Assembly: GCF_009909235.1 (NCBI RefSeq)
Contig: NZ_JAAAPO010000001.1
Coordinates: 186,001 to 250,000, forward strand
DNA length: 64,000 bases
Direction: 5' to 3'
Origin: Novosphingobium ovatum
GTDB taxonomy: Bacteria > Pseudomonadota > Alphaproteobacteria > Sphingomonadales > Sphingomonadaceae
Both the position numbers and the translations under genes were made by a program. Under the pieces are notes generated by a model. It ran no database searches, had not been told where the DNA came from, and saw only the letters and a list, made by a program, of their open reading frames with translations. Of the stretch, positions 53,496-62,926 are shown piece by piece; the first letter of the stretch is position 1, and each line of letters begins with the position of its first letter.

Positions 53496-53650
53496 GCGCA
53501 GTCAAGTGGCGCTTGGGGGCCGCGCGGTCAAGGGGGGATTGCCCGCGGCGCGCCACATCCGCCCCGATCGGCGCGGTTTTGGCCCGAAAGGGCGGGCAAA
53601 GGGCGCGCGCGGCCTTGCCATTGGGGCCTCCGCGCGTATAGGGGCAGGCC

Positions 53651-54259
53651 ATGCGCACCGCCCGTATCGCCCGCAAGACGCACGAGACCGATATTCTCGT
53701 GGACGTGAACCTCGATGGAACGGGGAAGTATGATGTCTCGACCGGCATCGGCTTCCTTGACCACATGGTCGAGCAGTTCTCGCGCCATTCGCTGATCGAC
53801 ATGACCGTCCATATCAAGGGCGACCTGCATGTCGATCAACACCACACGACCGAGGATTGCGCCATCGCGCTGGGCCAGTGCATCGCACAGGCGCTGGGCG
53901 ACAAGGGCGGGATTGGCCGCTATGGTCAGGTCTATTCCCCCATGGACGAGGCGCTGGCCCGCGTGGCGCTGGACATCTCTGGCCGTCCGTGGCTGGTGTG
54001 GAAGGTGCCGTTCTCGCAGCCCCGTCTGGGCGAAATGGACACCGAGCTGTTCGAGCACTGGTTCCAGTCCTTTGCGCAGGCCTGTGGCATCACGCTGCAC
54101 ATCGAATTGCTGTACGGCAGCAACAACCACCACATCATCGAGGGCGTCTACAAGGGCCTTGCCCGCGCGATGCGGACGGCGGTGGAACTGGACCCGCGCA
54201 AGGGCGGCGCCATCCCCAGCACCAAGGGGTTGCTGGGTGACGGTTCGCTGGCAGGCTGA
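53651..54259 (+). CDS. hisB: imidazoleglycerol-phosphate dehydratase
   Basis: This 202-aa monofunctional HisB lacks the histidinol-phosphatase domain of enterobacteria. The metal-binding motifs are [14 protein letters not shown] and [10 protein letters not shown], with early GIGFLDHM. It catalyses step six of histidine synthesis and leads a tight cluster hisB-hisH-hisA-hisF. Confidence 0.97.
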   Translation: MRTARIARKTHETDILVDVNLDGTGKYDVSTGIGFLDHMVEQFSRHSLIDMTVHIKGDLHVDQHHTTEDCAIALGQCIAQALGDKGGIGRYGQVYSPMDEALARVALDISGRPWLVWKVPFSQPRLGEMDTELFEHWFQSFAQACGITLHIELLYGSNNHHIIEGVYKGLARAMRTAVELDPRKGGAIPSTKGLLGDGSLAG

Positions 54260-54270
54260 CGGGGCAGACC

Positions 54271-54891
54271 ATGGCTGAGGTTCTGGCGCTGATCGATTAT
54301 GGCGCAGGCAATCTGCATTCGGTGGCCAATGCGCTGAAGGCGGCGGGCGCGCAGGGCGTGCGTGTGACGGCCGACCCTGAGGTTGTGCGCGGCGCCGACC
54401 GCATTGTCCTGCCCGGCGTTGGCTCGTTCCGCGCCTGTGCCGAGGGGTTGCGCGCCATCCCCGGCCTGATCGCCGCGATGGAAGAGCGCGTGCTGGAGGG
54501 CGGCGCGCCGTTTCTGGGCATTTGCGTGGGGATGCAATTGCTGGCCACGCAGGGCGTTGAACATGGCGTGACGCAGGGCCTTGGCTGGATCGGCGGCGAG
54601 GTCCGCCATATCGAACGCACGGACCCCGCGATCAAGATCCCGCATATGGGCTGGAACGATGTCCTGCCCGCCGCCCACGCGCCCCTGATCGAGGGTGGTG
54701 AGGCCTATTTCCTGCACTCCTATCACTTTGTCCCCGACAATGGCCATCACAGCGCGGCGGTCACCGATCACGGTGGCGGGCTGGTCGCGGCGGTGGCGCG
54801 CGACAATATCGTGGGCGTGCAATTCCACCCGGAAAAGAGCCAGTCCTATGGGCTGGAGCTGTTGTCCCGCTTTTTGACATGGAAGCCGTAA
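54271..54891 (+). CDS. hisH: imidazole glycerol phosphate synthase, glutaminase subunit
   Basis: This is a 206-aa class I glutamine amidotransferase. The triad is visible as Cys in LGICVGMQLLA and His and Glu in VQFHPEKSQ. It partners HisF to make IGP and AICAR. It starts 11 bases after hisB and ends 1 base before hisA. Confidence 0.97.
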   Translation: MAEVLALIDYGAGNLHSVANALKAAGAQGVRVTADPEVVRGADRIVLPGVGSFRACAEGLRAIPGLIAAMEERVLEGGAPFLGICVGMQLLATQGVEHGVTQGLGWIGGEVRHIERTDPAIKIPHMGWNDVLPAAHAPLIEGGEAYFLHSYHFVPDNGHHSAAVTDHGGGLVAAVARDNIVGVQFHPEKSQSYGLELLSRFLTWKP

Positions 54892-54892
54892 G

Positions 54893-55624
54893 ATGATCGT
54901 ATTTCCCGCCATCGACCTCAAGGGTGGTCAGGTTGTGCGCCTGTCCGAAGGCGATATGGATCGCGCCACTGTTTATGGTGACAATCCGGCGGCGCAGGCG
55001 ATGCTGTTTGCCAATGCCGGCAGCCAGTATCTGCATGTGGTCGATCTGGACGGCAGCTTTGCCGGGCGCGCGGAAAACGCGGCGGCGGTGCAGGCGATTT
55101 TGGCCGAATTTCCCGGCCATGTGCAATTGGGCGGCGGCATCCGCACCCGCGAAGCCGTCGAGGGCTGGTTCGATCTGGGCGTCAGCCGCGTCGTCATGGG
55201 CTCTGCCGCGCTGAAGGATCCCGAATTCGTCAAGGACATGGCGCGCGCCTTCCCCGGCGGGATCGTTGTGGCCGTGGACGCGCGCGATGGCTTTGTCGCG
55301 ACCGAGGGCTGGGCCGATGTGTCGGACGTGGCGGTGGTGGATCTGGCCCGCCGGTTCGAGGATGCGGGCGTGGCCTCGCTGCTCTTCACCGACATTGGCC
55401 GCGATGGTCTGCTAAAGGGCGTGAACATTGACGCCACCGTTGATCTGGCGCGCCGCGTGGACATTCCGGTGATCGCGTCCGGCGGGGTCAAGGGGCTGGA
55501 CGATATCCGCCTGTTGGCGCTGCACGCCGGGGACGGGATCGAGGGCGTCATCACTGGCCGCGCCCTGTACGAGGGCAAGCTGGATCTGGCCGCCGCCATC
55601 GCCATGGCGATGAAGGACAACTGA
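54893..55624 (+). CDS. hisA: ProFAR isomerase
   Basis: This 243-aa TIM barrel isomerises ProFAR to PRFAR. The catalytic Asp is in [12 protein letters not shown] and the second in FTDIGRDG. Phosphate-binding loops are QLGGGIRT and IASGGVK. It is packed with hisH and hisF, one base between genes. Confidence 0.97.
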   Translation: MIVFPAIDLKGGQVVRLSEGDMDRATVYGDNPAAQAMLFANAGSQYLHVVDLDGSFAGRAENAAAVQAILAEFPGHVQLGGGIRTREAVEGWFDLGVSRVVMGSAALKDPEFVKDMARAFPGGIVVAVDARDGFVATEGWADVSDVAVVDLARRFEDAGVASLLFTDIGRDGLLKGVNIDATVDLARRVDIPVIASGGVKGLDDIRLLALHAGDGIEGVITGRALYEGKLDLAAAIAMAMKDN

Positions 55625-55625
55625 G

Positions 55626-56402
55626 ATGACCGTCCGTGTCCGCGTCATCCCCTGTCTGGACGTGCGCGATGGGCGTGTGGTCAAGGGCGTGAACTTTGTC
55701 GATCTGCGTGATGCGGGCGACCCGGTGGAACAGGCCCGCGCCTATGACGCGGCGGGCGCGGACGAATTGTGCTTTCTGGACATCAGCGCCAGCCACGAAG
55801 GGCGCGGCACCTTGCTGGACGTGGTGCGCCGCACGGCCGAGGTGTGCTTTATGCCGCTGACGGTGGGTGGCGGCGTGCGATCGGCCGAGGACGCGCGCGC
55901 CTTGCTGCTGGCCGGCGCGGACAAGGTGGCGGTGAACAGCGCCGCCGTCAGCCGCCCCGAAGTGGTGCGCGACATCGCGGAAAAGTTCGGTAGCCAGTGC
56001 ATCGTCGCCAGTGTCGACGCGCGCCGGGTGAACGCGCCCGGTGAGCCTTCGCGCTGGGAAATCTTTACCCATGGCGGGCGCAAGGCCACCGGCATCGACG
56101 CGCTGGAACATGCGGTGCGGCTGACCGCGCTGGGGGCTGGCGAATTGCTGGTGACCAGCATGGATGGCGATGGCACGCAGGCGGGCTATGATCTGGAACT
56201 GACGCGCGCGATTGCCGACGCGGCCAGCATTCCGGTGATCGCCAGCGGGGGCGTGGGCAATCTGGACCATCTGGTCGCGGGCGTTACGCAGGGCCATGCC
56301 AGCGCTGTGCTGGCGGCCAGCATTTTCCATTTTGGCAAGCACACCATTGCCCAGGCGCATGCCGCATTGCGCGCCGCCGGATTGCCCGCCCGCGCGCATT
56401 GA
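55626..56402 (+). CDS. hisF: imidazole glycerol phosphate synthase, cyclase subunit
   Basis: This is a 258-aa TIM barrel with the catalytic Asp residues in [17 protein letters not shown] and ASVDARR, and the loop [16 protein letters not shown]. It is homologous to HisA and the partner of HisH. The his cluster is interrupted after this gene by a small secreted protein before hisE. Confidence 0.97.
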   Translation: MTVRVRVIPCLDVRDGRVVKGVNFVDLRDAGDPVEQARAYDAAGADELCFLDISASHEGRGTLLDVVRRTAEVCFMPLTVGGGVRSAEDARALLLAGADKVAVNSAAVSRPEVVRDIAEKFGSQCIVASVDARRVNAPGEPSRWEIFTHGGRKATGIDALEHAVRLTALGAGELLVTSMDGDGTQAGYDLELTRAIADAASIPVIASGGVGNLDHLVAGVTQGHASAVLAASIFHFGKHTIAQAHAALRAAGLPARAH

Positions 56403-56512
56403 TCCGGGCTTTGGCCGCCCTGCCGTATTGTCGGTGGGGTTGACACGGGCAGGCCGCCTTTCGGCAAATCCTTGTCGGGAAATTTACCAATGCCGCGCGT
56501 CCGGGCTGCGGC

Positions 56513-56600
56513 GTTAACCATCCCGCGCCCGCATTTTCGGCCTTTTTGGTAAATGGCACGGCCTTTGCGTTAACGATCCTGACACAGGGAGGTGTTAACC
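56513..56600 (+). promoter_or_regulatory. repeated GTTAAC half-sites upstream of a small exported protein
   Basis: GTTAACC (56513), GTTAACG (56569) and GTTAACC (56594) lie within 90 bases before the ATG at 56601, the last one touching the ribosome site GGAGGT. They resemble CtrA half-sites but lack TTAA-N7-TTAA spacing. Confidence 0.3.
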
Positions 56601-56789
56601 ATGCGGACATTCCTTAACCTTTCGGCAGGGCTGCTGCTCAGTGTGATGCTGGCCCAGCCGGTGCTGGCGCAAACGGGCGGGCCGATTACCGGGACGTCGG
56701 ATCTCTCGCTGATGGCGTTGGGGCTGGCGGGGCTGATGTTGGGCCATATTGGCGGGCAAAGCCGCAAGCGTATCCAGCCCGAGGACTGA
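56601..56789 (+). CDS. small exported protein with C-terminal membrane/sorting-like tail
   Basis: This 62-aa protein has a signal peptide (FLNLSAGLLLSVMLAQPVLA). A short mature region ends in a hydrophobic helix and a basic tail (LMALGLAGLMLGHIGGQSRK). The layout resembles exosortase-type sorting tails, but no PEP motif is seen, so it may simply be anchored. GGAGGTG precedes the ATG at 56601. It lies between hisF and hisE. Function unknown. Confidence 0.65.
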   Translation: MRTFLNLSAGLLLSVMLAQPVLAQTGGPITGTSDLSLMALGLAGLMLGHIGGQSRKRIQPED

Positions 56790-56872
56790 AATGATCAGGC
56801 AGGCCCCGTCGGTGCGGATGGGGCCTGCATGATGGCTTGACCAATGCGTGCGGAGACCGCATCGCTGGCGCC

Positions 56873-57217
56873 ATGGAATCGCCCGCTGACATTGCCGCTC
56901 TGGCCACGCTTGCCCGTCTGGAAGCCACCATCGCCCAGCGGCGGCAGGCCGACCCCAGCACATCCTATGTCGCCAAGCTGAGCGCGCGCGGCACACCCAA
57001 GATCGCCCAGAAAGTGGGCGAGGAAGCCGTGGAATCGGTGATCGCCGCCATGGCTGACGACCGCGCCGGGCTGATCGGGGAAAGCGCCGACCTGTTGTTC
57101 CACCTGATGGTGCTGTGGGCGGACAAGGGCGTCGCGTTGGCCGATGTCTGCGCCGAACTGGACCGCCGCGAAGGCACCAGCGGCATCGCCGAAAAGGCCA
57201 GCCGCCCCAAGGCCTGA
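56873..57217 (+). CDS. hisE: phosphoribosyl-ATP diphosphatase
   Basis: This 114-aa monofunctional HisE (no HisI domain) of the MazG-like fold has the metal-binding block [14 protein letters not shown] and [12 protein letters not shown]. It hydrolyses PR-ATP to PR-AMP. The start is the ATG at 56873; the open frame to 56837 begins with TTG and adds unconserved residues. A HIT protein follows after 26 bases. Confidence 0.95.
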   Translation: MESPADIAALATLARLEATIAQRRQADPSTSYVAKLSARGTPKIAQKVGEEAVESVIAAMADDRAGLIGESADLLFHLMVLWADKGVALADVCAELDRREGTSGIAEKASRPKA

Positions 57218-57243
57218 TCCACCACAGCACAAGGTTTCCGCCA

Positions 57244-57621
57244 ATGCCGATCGACCCCCGCCAGCCCTATGACGACGCCAATATCTTTGCCCGGATCCTG
57301 CGCGGCGAGATCCCCTGCAACAAGGTGTATGAGGACGACTTCGCGCTGGCCTTCCACGACATCGCCCCGCAGGCGCCGGTGCATGTGCTGGTGATCCCCA
57401 AGGGGCCCTATGTCAGCTGGGATGACTTTTCCGCCCATGCGCCCGCCGATTTGATCGCGGGTTATGTGCGCGCGGTGGGACATGTGGCGCGGGAACTGGG
57501 TCTGGTCGATCCGGGCTATCGCCTGTTGGCCAATATCGGCGTGGATGGCGGGCAGGAAGTGCCCCATCTGCACATCCACCTGTTTGGCGGCGCGCCGCTG
57601 GGGCGGATGATTTCGGCCTGA
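57244..57621 (+). CDS. HIT-family nucleotide hydrolase
   Basis: This 125-aa protein has the histidine triad PHLHIHLFGG and the N-terminal NIFARILRGEIPCNKVYED. Bacterial HIT proteins of this HinT type hydrolyse AMP-lysine-like phosphoramidates. It bridges hisE and the tol-pal cluster. Confidence 0.93.
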   Translation: MPIDPRQPYDDANIFARILRGEIPCNKVYEDDFALAFHDIAPQAPVHVLVIPKGPYVSWDDFSAHAPADLIAGYVRAVGHVARELGLVDPGYRLLANIGVDGGQEVPHLHIHLFGGAPLGRMISA

Positions 57622-57691
57622 AAAATCCGCGCCGGAACGGGTGAGCGCCCTTGCGGGGATGGGCGGCTTGCGTCTAGACCCCTGTGTCACG

Positions 57692-58159
57692 ATGAGCCAG
57701 CCACCGCCCCCACCCTCCGGCGCCCTCGACGGGCCGACGCACCTGTATACCGTGCGCGCCTTTTACGAGGATACCGACCTGTCGGGCGTGGTATATCATG
57801 CCAATTATCTCAAATGGTTCGAACGCGCGCGCTCTGACCTGCTGCGCCTGCTGGGCATTGATCAGCGCGCCGCGGTCGAGGCGGGCGAGGGTGCCTATGC
57901 CGTCGCCGAGATGACCATCCGTTACGCCAGTCCGGCCAAGCTGGACGATGTGGTGGTGGTGCGCAGCAGCGTCGAGGAGCTGGGCGCGGCCTCCTGTCGC
58001 ATGCGTCAGCTTGCGTTCAGGGGCGACGTGCTGTTGGCACAGGCCAGCGTGCGGGTCGGCTTTGTCGCGCCCGATGGCCGCCCGCGCCGCCAGCCTGCGC
58101 CTTGGCGCGCGGCTTTTGCCCAATTCATGGCCGCCCACGCGGCCACCAACCCGTCCTGA
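57692..58159 (+). CDS. ybgC: acyl-CoA thioesterase YbgC
   Basis: This 155-aa hotdog-fold enzyme has the active site EDTDLSGVVYHANYLKWFER. It is the usual first gene of the tol-pal operon. The ATG at 57692 begins before the domain, and the frame upstream overlaps nothing useful. It is followed by tolQ after 22 bases. Confidence 0.93.
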   Translation: MSQPPPPPSGALDGPTHLYTVRAFYEDTDLSGVVYHANYLKWFERARSDLLRLLGIDQRAAVEAGEGAYAVAEMTIRYASPAKLDDVVVVRSSVEELGAASCRMRQLAFRGDVLLAQASVRVGFVAPDGRPRRQPAPWRAAFAQFMAAHAATNPS

Positions 58160-58181
58160 TGTCCAAAGGCCAGAGCCACAC

Positions 58182-58913
58182 ATGACCGACCTTTCGCTGC
58201 TTTCCCTTGCCGCCGCCTCGCTGCCTGCCGGGGGCGGCGCGCCTTCGCATCTTGATCCGCTGGCGCTGTTCATGAACGCGGACATCGTGGTCAAATGCGT
58301 GCTGGCGGCGCTGGCGGCGGCCAGTGTTTGGGGCTGGATGATCATCCTCTCGTTTGGCATCCGCGTCAGCGTGCTGCGCCGGGGCAGCGATGAGTACGAG
58401 GCCGAGTTCTGGAAGGCGCGCGACATTGACGCGTTCCAGAACGCCCGTTCCGGCGGCAAGACGGCTGATCTGCCGGTGGCCAAGGTGGTGAGCGCGGCCC
58501 TGTCCGAATGGCGCCGCAGCGTTGGTGGCAAGGTGGACCGTGAGGGCGCGCGCGCGCGTCTGGCCGCCGTGATGGACAGCGTGGTGGCGCAGGAGAGCGA
58601 GCGTCTGGGCGATCGGCTGAACTTTCTGGCGACGGTGGGATCGGTCGCGCCCTTTGTCGGCCTGTTCGGCACGGTGTGGGGCATCATGAACAGCTTTTTC
58701 CAGATCGGGCAGCAACAGAATTCCTCGCTGGCGGTCGTCGCCCCCGGCATTTCCGAGGCGCTGTTTGCCACCGCCATCGGCCTGTTCGCGGCCATTCCGG
58801 CGGTGATCGCCTATAACCGTTTCAGCCATGTGGTGAACGGGTTCGAGGCGCGGCTGCAACGCTTTGCCGACCGGTTCCACGCCACGCTGTCGCGCGAACT
58901 GGATGGGATGTAA
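58182..58913 (+). CDS. tolQ: Tol-Pal system proton channel subunit TolQ
   Basis: This 243-aa, three-helix membrane protein of the ExbB/MotA family has [20 protein letters not shown] followed by WGIMNSF, and [20 protein letters not shown]. With TolR it forms the proton-driven motor for outer-membrane constriction at division. Confidence 0.97.
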   Translation: MTDLSLLSLAAASLPAGGGAPSHLDPLALFMNADIVVKCVLAALAAASVWGWMIILSFGIRVSVLRRGSDEYEAEFWKARDIDAFQNARSGGKTADLPVAKVVSAALSEWRRSVGGKVDREGARARLAAVMDSVVAQESERLGDRLNFLATVGSVAPFVGLFGTVWGIMNSFFQIGQQQNSSLAVVAPGISEALFATAIGLFAAIPAVIAYNRFSHVVNGFEARLQRFADRFHATLSRELDGM

Positions 58914-58917
58914 GCCG

Positions 58918-59457
58918 ATGGCGATGGGCCTGCATTCCTATCGCAAGCGGGGCCGGGGCCGGGGTGGCCGCGCCCCCATGGCCGAGATCAACGTCACGCC
59001 GCTGGTCGACGTGATGCTGGTGCTGCTGATCATCTTCATGGTGACGGCCCCGTTGCTCAAGGCGGGGATTCCGATCCATCTGCCTGACAGCCGGGCCAAG
59101 CCGCTGGACCAGACGCCGCAGCAGGTGACGGTGACGATGGCGCAGGACGGCACGGTCTATCTGGACGACGCGCCGATCTCGAACGGAGAGCTGGGCGACC
59201 GGATCGCCGCACTGCCGCGCGGGGCCGATGGGCAGATGCCGCTGGTGACGCTGCGCGCGGACAAGGGGCTGGAATATGGCCGCGTCGTCGCGCTGATGGG
59301 TGAATTGAACCATGCCGGGATCACCACCATCTCGCTGGTGACGATGGCAGGCGTGACGGCGCCCGCGCCGTCTGGGGCAGGCGTGACGGCGCCCGCGCCG
59401 TCTGGGGCTGGTGTCACGGCGCCAGCGCCTGCCACCACGACGGGGAGCGGGCAGTAA
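58918..59457 (+). CDS. tolR: Tol-Pal system motor subunit TolR
   Basis: This 179-aa ExbD-family protein has a single N-terminal helix with the key Asp in EINVTPLVDVMLVLLIIFMV and a periplasmic domain. It ends in a repeat-encoded tail (AGVTAPAPSG, twice exact plus one degenerate copy) that is longer than usual for the family. It is spaced 4 bases from tolQ and 5 from tolA. Confidence 0.96.
   Translation: MAMGLHSYRKRGRGRGGRAPMAEINVTPLVDVMLVLLIIFMVTAPLLKAGIPIHLPDSRAKPLDQTPQQVTVTMAQDGTVYLDDAPISNGELGDRIAALPRGADGQMPLVTLRADKGLEYGRVVALMGELNHAGITTISLVTMAGVTAPAPSGAGVTAPAPSGAGVTAPAPATTTGSGQ
59347..59430 (+). repeat. tandem 30-bp repeat in the 3' end of tolR
   Basis: Two identical 30-bp units occupy 59347-59376 and 59377-59406, followed by a degenerate third copy to about 59430. 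Each unit codes for AGVTAPAPSG. The reading frame is kept, so repeat number can change tail length. Confidence 0.85.
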
Positions 59458-59462
59458 TCCGC

Positions 59463-60482
59463 ATGGCCACCGCCCGGTTCAGAGGGATTGAAGGCGCGGC
59501 GCTGTTGCTGGCGGCGGCAGGGCATGTGGCGCTGATCGTCGTGCTGGCGATGCAGCCTGTGCCTCCGCGCGCCCGTCCGCCCGAACGGATGGAAGTGACG
59601 ATCAGCGATGCGGTCGGGCTGACCTCGCAATCGCCCAGCCGTGAGGCTGCCGCGCCCGATCTGGCGCCCACTTTGGGTGAACGCGCACCGGGAGAGGCCG
59701 CGCCGCCGCCGCCCGCCCCCGCGCCAATGCCAGAGCCAAAGCCTGAGCCCAAACCGCTGCCGCCGCCCCCGCCGCCCAAACCCGTGCCGCCCAAACCCGC
59801 GCCGCCCAAGCCGGAGCTTTTCCCGCCGCGTCCGGTGCCAAAGCCCATGCCGGTGCCGCCGCCCAAGCCCGTGCCGGTGCCGCCAAAGCCGCAACCCGCC
59901 CCGCCAAAGCCCGCGCCGCGCGCGACACCCGTGCCCGATCCGCTGGGCCGGTTGATGGCGCACACGCCGCCCGCGCCCACCCCGCGCGCGCAACCCGCCC
60001 CCGGCCCCCGCGCCACGGCCAGCCCCAGCCGCAACGGTCAGGGCGGCAGCGCCGCCAGTCCCAAGCCGCAGGACAAGCCGGGCGGCACCCGCATCGGTGC
60101 CGACTTTATGAAGGGGTTGGGCGCCGACACCGGCAAGGCCAAGACACCGCCGGGCGCTACCATTGGCCCGAATGTGCGTTCCGCGCTAAAGGGGGCGATC
60201 ACCCGTTCATTGAAACCCCATTGGCGCGTGCCGCAGGGGGTGGATACGGACGAACTGGTAACAACGCTGGCCTTTGACCTGAACCGCGATGGCTCGATCA
60301 ACGGGCCGATCCGCGTGGTGCGTCAGGGTGGCATCACCGATGCCAATCGCCGTCAGGCCGATCTGCACAAGGAAAACGCCATTCGCGCGGTGCGCCTTGC
60401 CGCACCTTTTCAGTTGCCTCCTGAATATTACGAGGCATGGAAGAACATCGAGTGGAGCTTTGACAGGAACCTTTCCCAATGA
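59463..60482 (+). CDS. tolA: Tol-Pal system protein TolA
   Basis: This is a 339-aa protein with an N-terminal membrane anchor (GAALLLAAAGHVALIVVLAM). A very long Pro/Lys/Ala linker (about residues 60-200, PKPEPKPLPPPPPPKP and similar) leads to a C-terminal TolA/TonB-like domain (SLKPHWRVPQGVDTDELVTT). It spans the periplasm and links the motor to TolB and Pal. It overlaps tolB by 4 bases. Confidence 0.94.
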   Translation: MATARFRGIEGAALLLAAAGHVALIVVLAMQPVPPRARPPERMEVTISDAVGLTSQSPSREAAAPDLAPTLGERAPGEAAPPPPAPAPMPEPKPEPKPLPPPPPPKPVPPKPAPPKPELFPPRPVPKPMPVPPPKPVPVPPKPQPAPPKPAPRATPVPDPLGRLMAHTPPAPTPRAQPAPGPRATASPSRNGQGGSAASPKPQDKPGGTRIGADFMKGLGADTGKAKTPPGATIGPNVRSALKGAITRSLKPHWRVPQGVDTDELVTTLAFDLNRDGSINGPIRVVRQGGITDANRRQADLHKENAIRAVRLAAPFQLPPEYYEAWKNIEWSFDRNLSQ

Positions 60483-61876
60483 TCATGCGTAAAGCCCTTC
60501 CTGCCGTGTCGCTGCTGTCGCTGTTGCTGGCGGGCGGCGCTGTTGCCCAGACCATCACGCCCGCGCCTTTGGTCAACGCCGCGCCTGCGGCGCCTGAACC
60601 TGTGGGCGGGCCGCTGACGGGCACGGTGTCGGACGATTCGGCGTGGCAGTCATTGGGCATCGCCATCCCAGCCATGGCCACGCCGGCCGATGTGCCCACG
60701 GCGGCCAGCGCGGGCGGGACAGCGGCGCTGGGCCATGCGATCTCGACGGTGATCACGGCCGATCTCAAGAACAATGGCCTGTTCAAGCCGACCGGGCCGG
60801 ACGCGCTGCCGCAGGTGCCATTGCCGCAGGTCGATGCGCCCGAATTTGCCGGGTGGAGCGCGCGCGGCGCCGAAATGCTGGTCCATGGCAGCGTCAGCGC
60901 CGGGGCCGATGGGCGGCTGACGGTGGTGTGCAACCTGTATGACATCGCGCTCAAGCAGCAGTTGGTGCATGACAGCTGGGCCTTTGCCGCGGCTGACTGG
61001 CGGCGCGCGGCGCATAAATGCGCGGACAAGATCTATGCCCGCCTGTCCGGGGAAAGCCCGTTTTTCGACAGCCGCATCGCCTATATCGCGGAAACCGGGC
61101 CCAAGAATTTCCGCATGAAGCGCTTGGCGATCATGGATTCGGACGGGGCCAACCACCGCTATATCACCACGGGTCAGGCGATGGCGATGACGCCGCGTTT
61201 TTCGCCCGATTACAAATCGATCGTCTATCTGTCGTACCTCAACGGCCGCCCGCGCATCTATGTCTATGACGTGGAACGCAACACACAGCGGCTGGTGATC
61301 GAGACCGGCAGCCCCACCTTTGCCCCGCGCTGGTCGCCCGATGGCAAGTGGCTGCTCTATTCGATGGCGGTGGCGGGCAACACCAATATCTATCGCATTG
61401 CCGCCGCCGGTGGACAGCCGCAGCAATTGACGGATACGCCCGGCATCAATGTCGGCGGCAGCTATAGCCCCGATGGCCGCCGCATCGTGTTCGAAAGCGA
61501 CCGTTCGGGCACGCAGCAGATCTATCTGATGAACGCTGATGGCACGAATCAGCACCGCCTCAGCTTTTTCGGCGGGCGCAGCGCCACGCCTGAATGGAGC
61601 CCGCGCGGGGATCAGATCGCCTTTACCCACATCGCAGGGAATTTGCGTATTGCGGTGATGCCGGTGGATGGGGGATCGTTCCGCCATCTAACCGACAGCT
61701 GGCAGGATGAGGCACCGACCTGGGCGCCCAACGGCCGCATCATCCAGTTCTTTCGGACAGAGGCGAATTCGGGCCGTACCAGCCTGTGGCAGGTCGATCT
61801 GACCGGCCGGAACGAACGCCGCCTGCCCACACCTGTTGACGGATCGGACCCCGCGTGGGGGCCGATTCGCGAATGA
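60479..61876 (+). CDS. tolB: Tol-Pal system protein TolB
   Basis: This 465-aa periplasmic protein has a signal peptide (PAVSLLSLLLAGGAVA) and an N-terminal domain. A six-bladed beta-propeller with WD-like repeats follows (PTFAPRWSPDGKWLLYS, INVGGSYSPDGRRIVFESDR, SATPEWSPRGDQIAFT). It shuttles between TolA and Pal. It is coupled to tolA by an ATGA overlap. Confidence 0.97.
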   Translation: MIMRKALPAVSLLSLLLAGGAVAQTITPAPLVNAAPAAPEPVGGPLTGTVSDDSAWQSLGIAIPAMATPADVPTAASAGGTAALGHAISTVITADLKNNGLFKPTGPDALPQVPLPQVDAPEFAGWSARGAEMLVHGSVSAGADGRLTVVCNLYDIALKQQLVHDSWAFAAADWRRAAHKCADKIYARLSGESPFFDSRIAYIAETGPKNFRMKRLAIMDSDGANHRYITTGQAMAMTPRFSPDYKSIVYLSYLNGRPRIYVYDVERNTQRLVIETGSPTFAPRWSPDGKWLLYSMAVAGNTNIYRIAAAGGQPQQLTDTPGINVGGSYSPDGRRIVFESDRSGTQQIYLMNADGTNQHRLSFFGGRSATPEWSPRGDQIAFTHIAGNLRIAVMPVDGGSFRHLTDSWQDEAPTWAPNGRIIQFFRTEANSGRTSLWQVDLTGRNERRLPTPVDGSDPAWGPIRE

Positions 61877-61932
61877 ACTTTCCGGACCGGGGGGAACCGG
61901 TTAGGTTATCCCAACTGACTAAGGAGAAGACC

Positions 61933-62469
61933 ATGCCGAACATGCCCCAACTGGCCCGTCGTCACGGCGCGCTGGTCGCGCTGACGGTGTCGGCGCTGGC
62001 GTTGGCCGCCTGTGCCAGCACGCCCAAGGAACTGCCGCCGCCACCCGTTGCCGTGGCCAGCAGCACGGTGGAAACCCCGCCGCAGACCCCGCCCGGCCCG
62101 GCCGAGGGATCGGCTGCGCATTATCTGGCGACGATGATGGGCCGTGACACGGTCTATTTCGCCTATGACAAATATAACATCGATCCGGTCGCGGCCGCCT
62201 CGTTGCAGGCGCAGGCGCAGTGGTTGATGCGTTACGCCGGCAAGCGCGCCACGATCGAGGGTCACGCCGACGAGCGCGGCACCCGCGATTACAACATCGC
62301 GCTGGGTGAGCGTCGCGCGACGGCGGCCAAGAACTATCTGGTGTCGCTGGGCGTGGATGCGGCCCGTCTGACGGTGGTCAGCTATGGCAAGGATCGCCCG
62401 GTGGCGCTGGGCTCGGACGAGGCGTCCTGGGCCAAGAACCGTCGCGCCGTGACGGTGGTGATCGACTGA
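61933..62469 (+). CDS. pal: peptidoglycan-associated lipoprotein Pal
   Basis: This 178-aa outer-membrane lipoprotein has the lipobox LALAACAS and an OmpA-like domain that binds diaminopimelate of peptidoglycan (TIEGHADERGTRDYNIALGE, then NRRAVTVVID). AAGGAGAAG precedes the ATG. No cpoB (ybgF) gene follows in this window, although a usual operon would have one. Confidence 0.97.
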   Translation: MPNMPQLARRHGALVALTVSALALAACASTPKELPPPPVAVASSTVETPPQTPPGPAEGSAAHYLATMMGRDTVYFAYDKYNIDPVAAASLQAQAQWLMRYAGKRATIEGHADERGTRDYNIALGERRATAAKNYLVSLGVDAARLTVVSYGKDRPVALGSDEASWAKNRRAVTVVID

Positions 62470-62489
62470 TCCAGCGGGCTTGACCGCAC

Positions 62490-62529
62490 AACAGGCGTCG
62501 GCGCCGGGCAACCGGTTCCGGCGCCTGTT
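62490..62529 (+). terminator. terminator of the tol-pal operon
   Basis: AACAGGCG (62490-62497) and CGCCTGTT (62522-62529) pair perfectly and enclose a GC-rich inner stem-loop; GCGTTT follows. Confidence 0.6.
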
Positions 62530-62585
62530 GCGTTTGGGGCCGTATGCTGCGCTTTTGGCGCCGCGCGCCGGTCAGCGCCGCGAAA

Positions 62586-62765
62586 TCAGCGCGTTGCCGG
62601 CAGCAGGCGGGCGGGGAGCAGGTCGGAGGGCGCCTCGACCGAGAGGTGCCACAGGCTTTCGCGCTGCATCGCGGCTTCCTCGAACGCGCCACAGCGTGAG
62701 GACAGCGCCAACAGCGCCATCGCGGCGATCGAGAAGCAGGCAGAGATGGTCAGTTGGCGGCTCAT
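62586..62765 (-). CDS. small exported hypothetical protein (59 aa)
   Basis: This is a short protein with a signal-peptide-like start (ISACFSIAAMALLALSSRCG) and a mature tail MQRESLWHLSVEAPSDLLPA. The long open frame upstream on this strand is only the complement of the J-domain gene, so I begin at the ATG 62765. The pattern recalls small sphingomonad proteins, without known function. It is divergent from the J-domain gene. Confidence 0.55.
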   Translation of the reverse strand: MSRQLTISACFSIAAMALLALSSRCGAFEEAAMQRESLWHLSVEAPSDLLPARLLPATR

Positions 62766-62926
62766 GACAGGCGTGTGAGTAATACAAACTGTCCGCTTAT
62801 GCAATGCGGCGTGGCCCGGTTGCCCCATGGAACAGGGCGCGGCGACAGGGTTTTTTCGCCCCGCTTGCCGCAAATCGCCATAGCCGTCTTGCGCAATCGC
62901 TCGCTTGCCTGCAAAACCTGCCGCCC

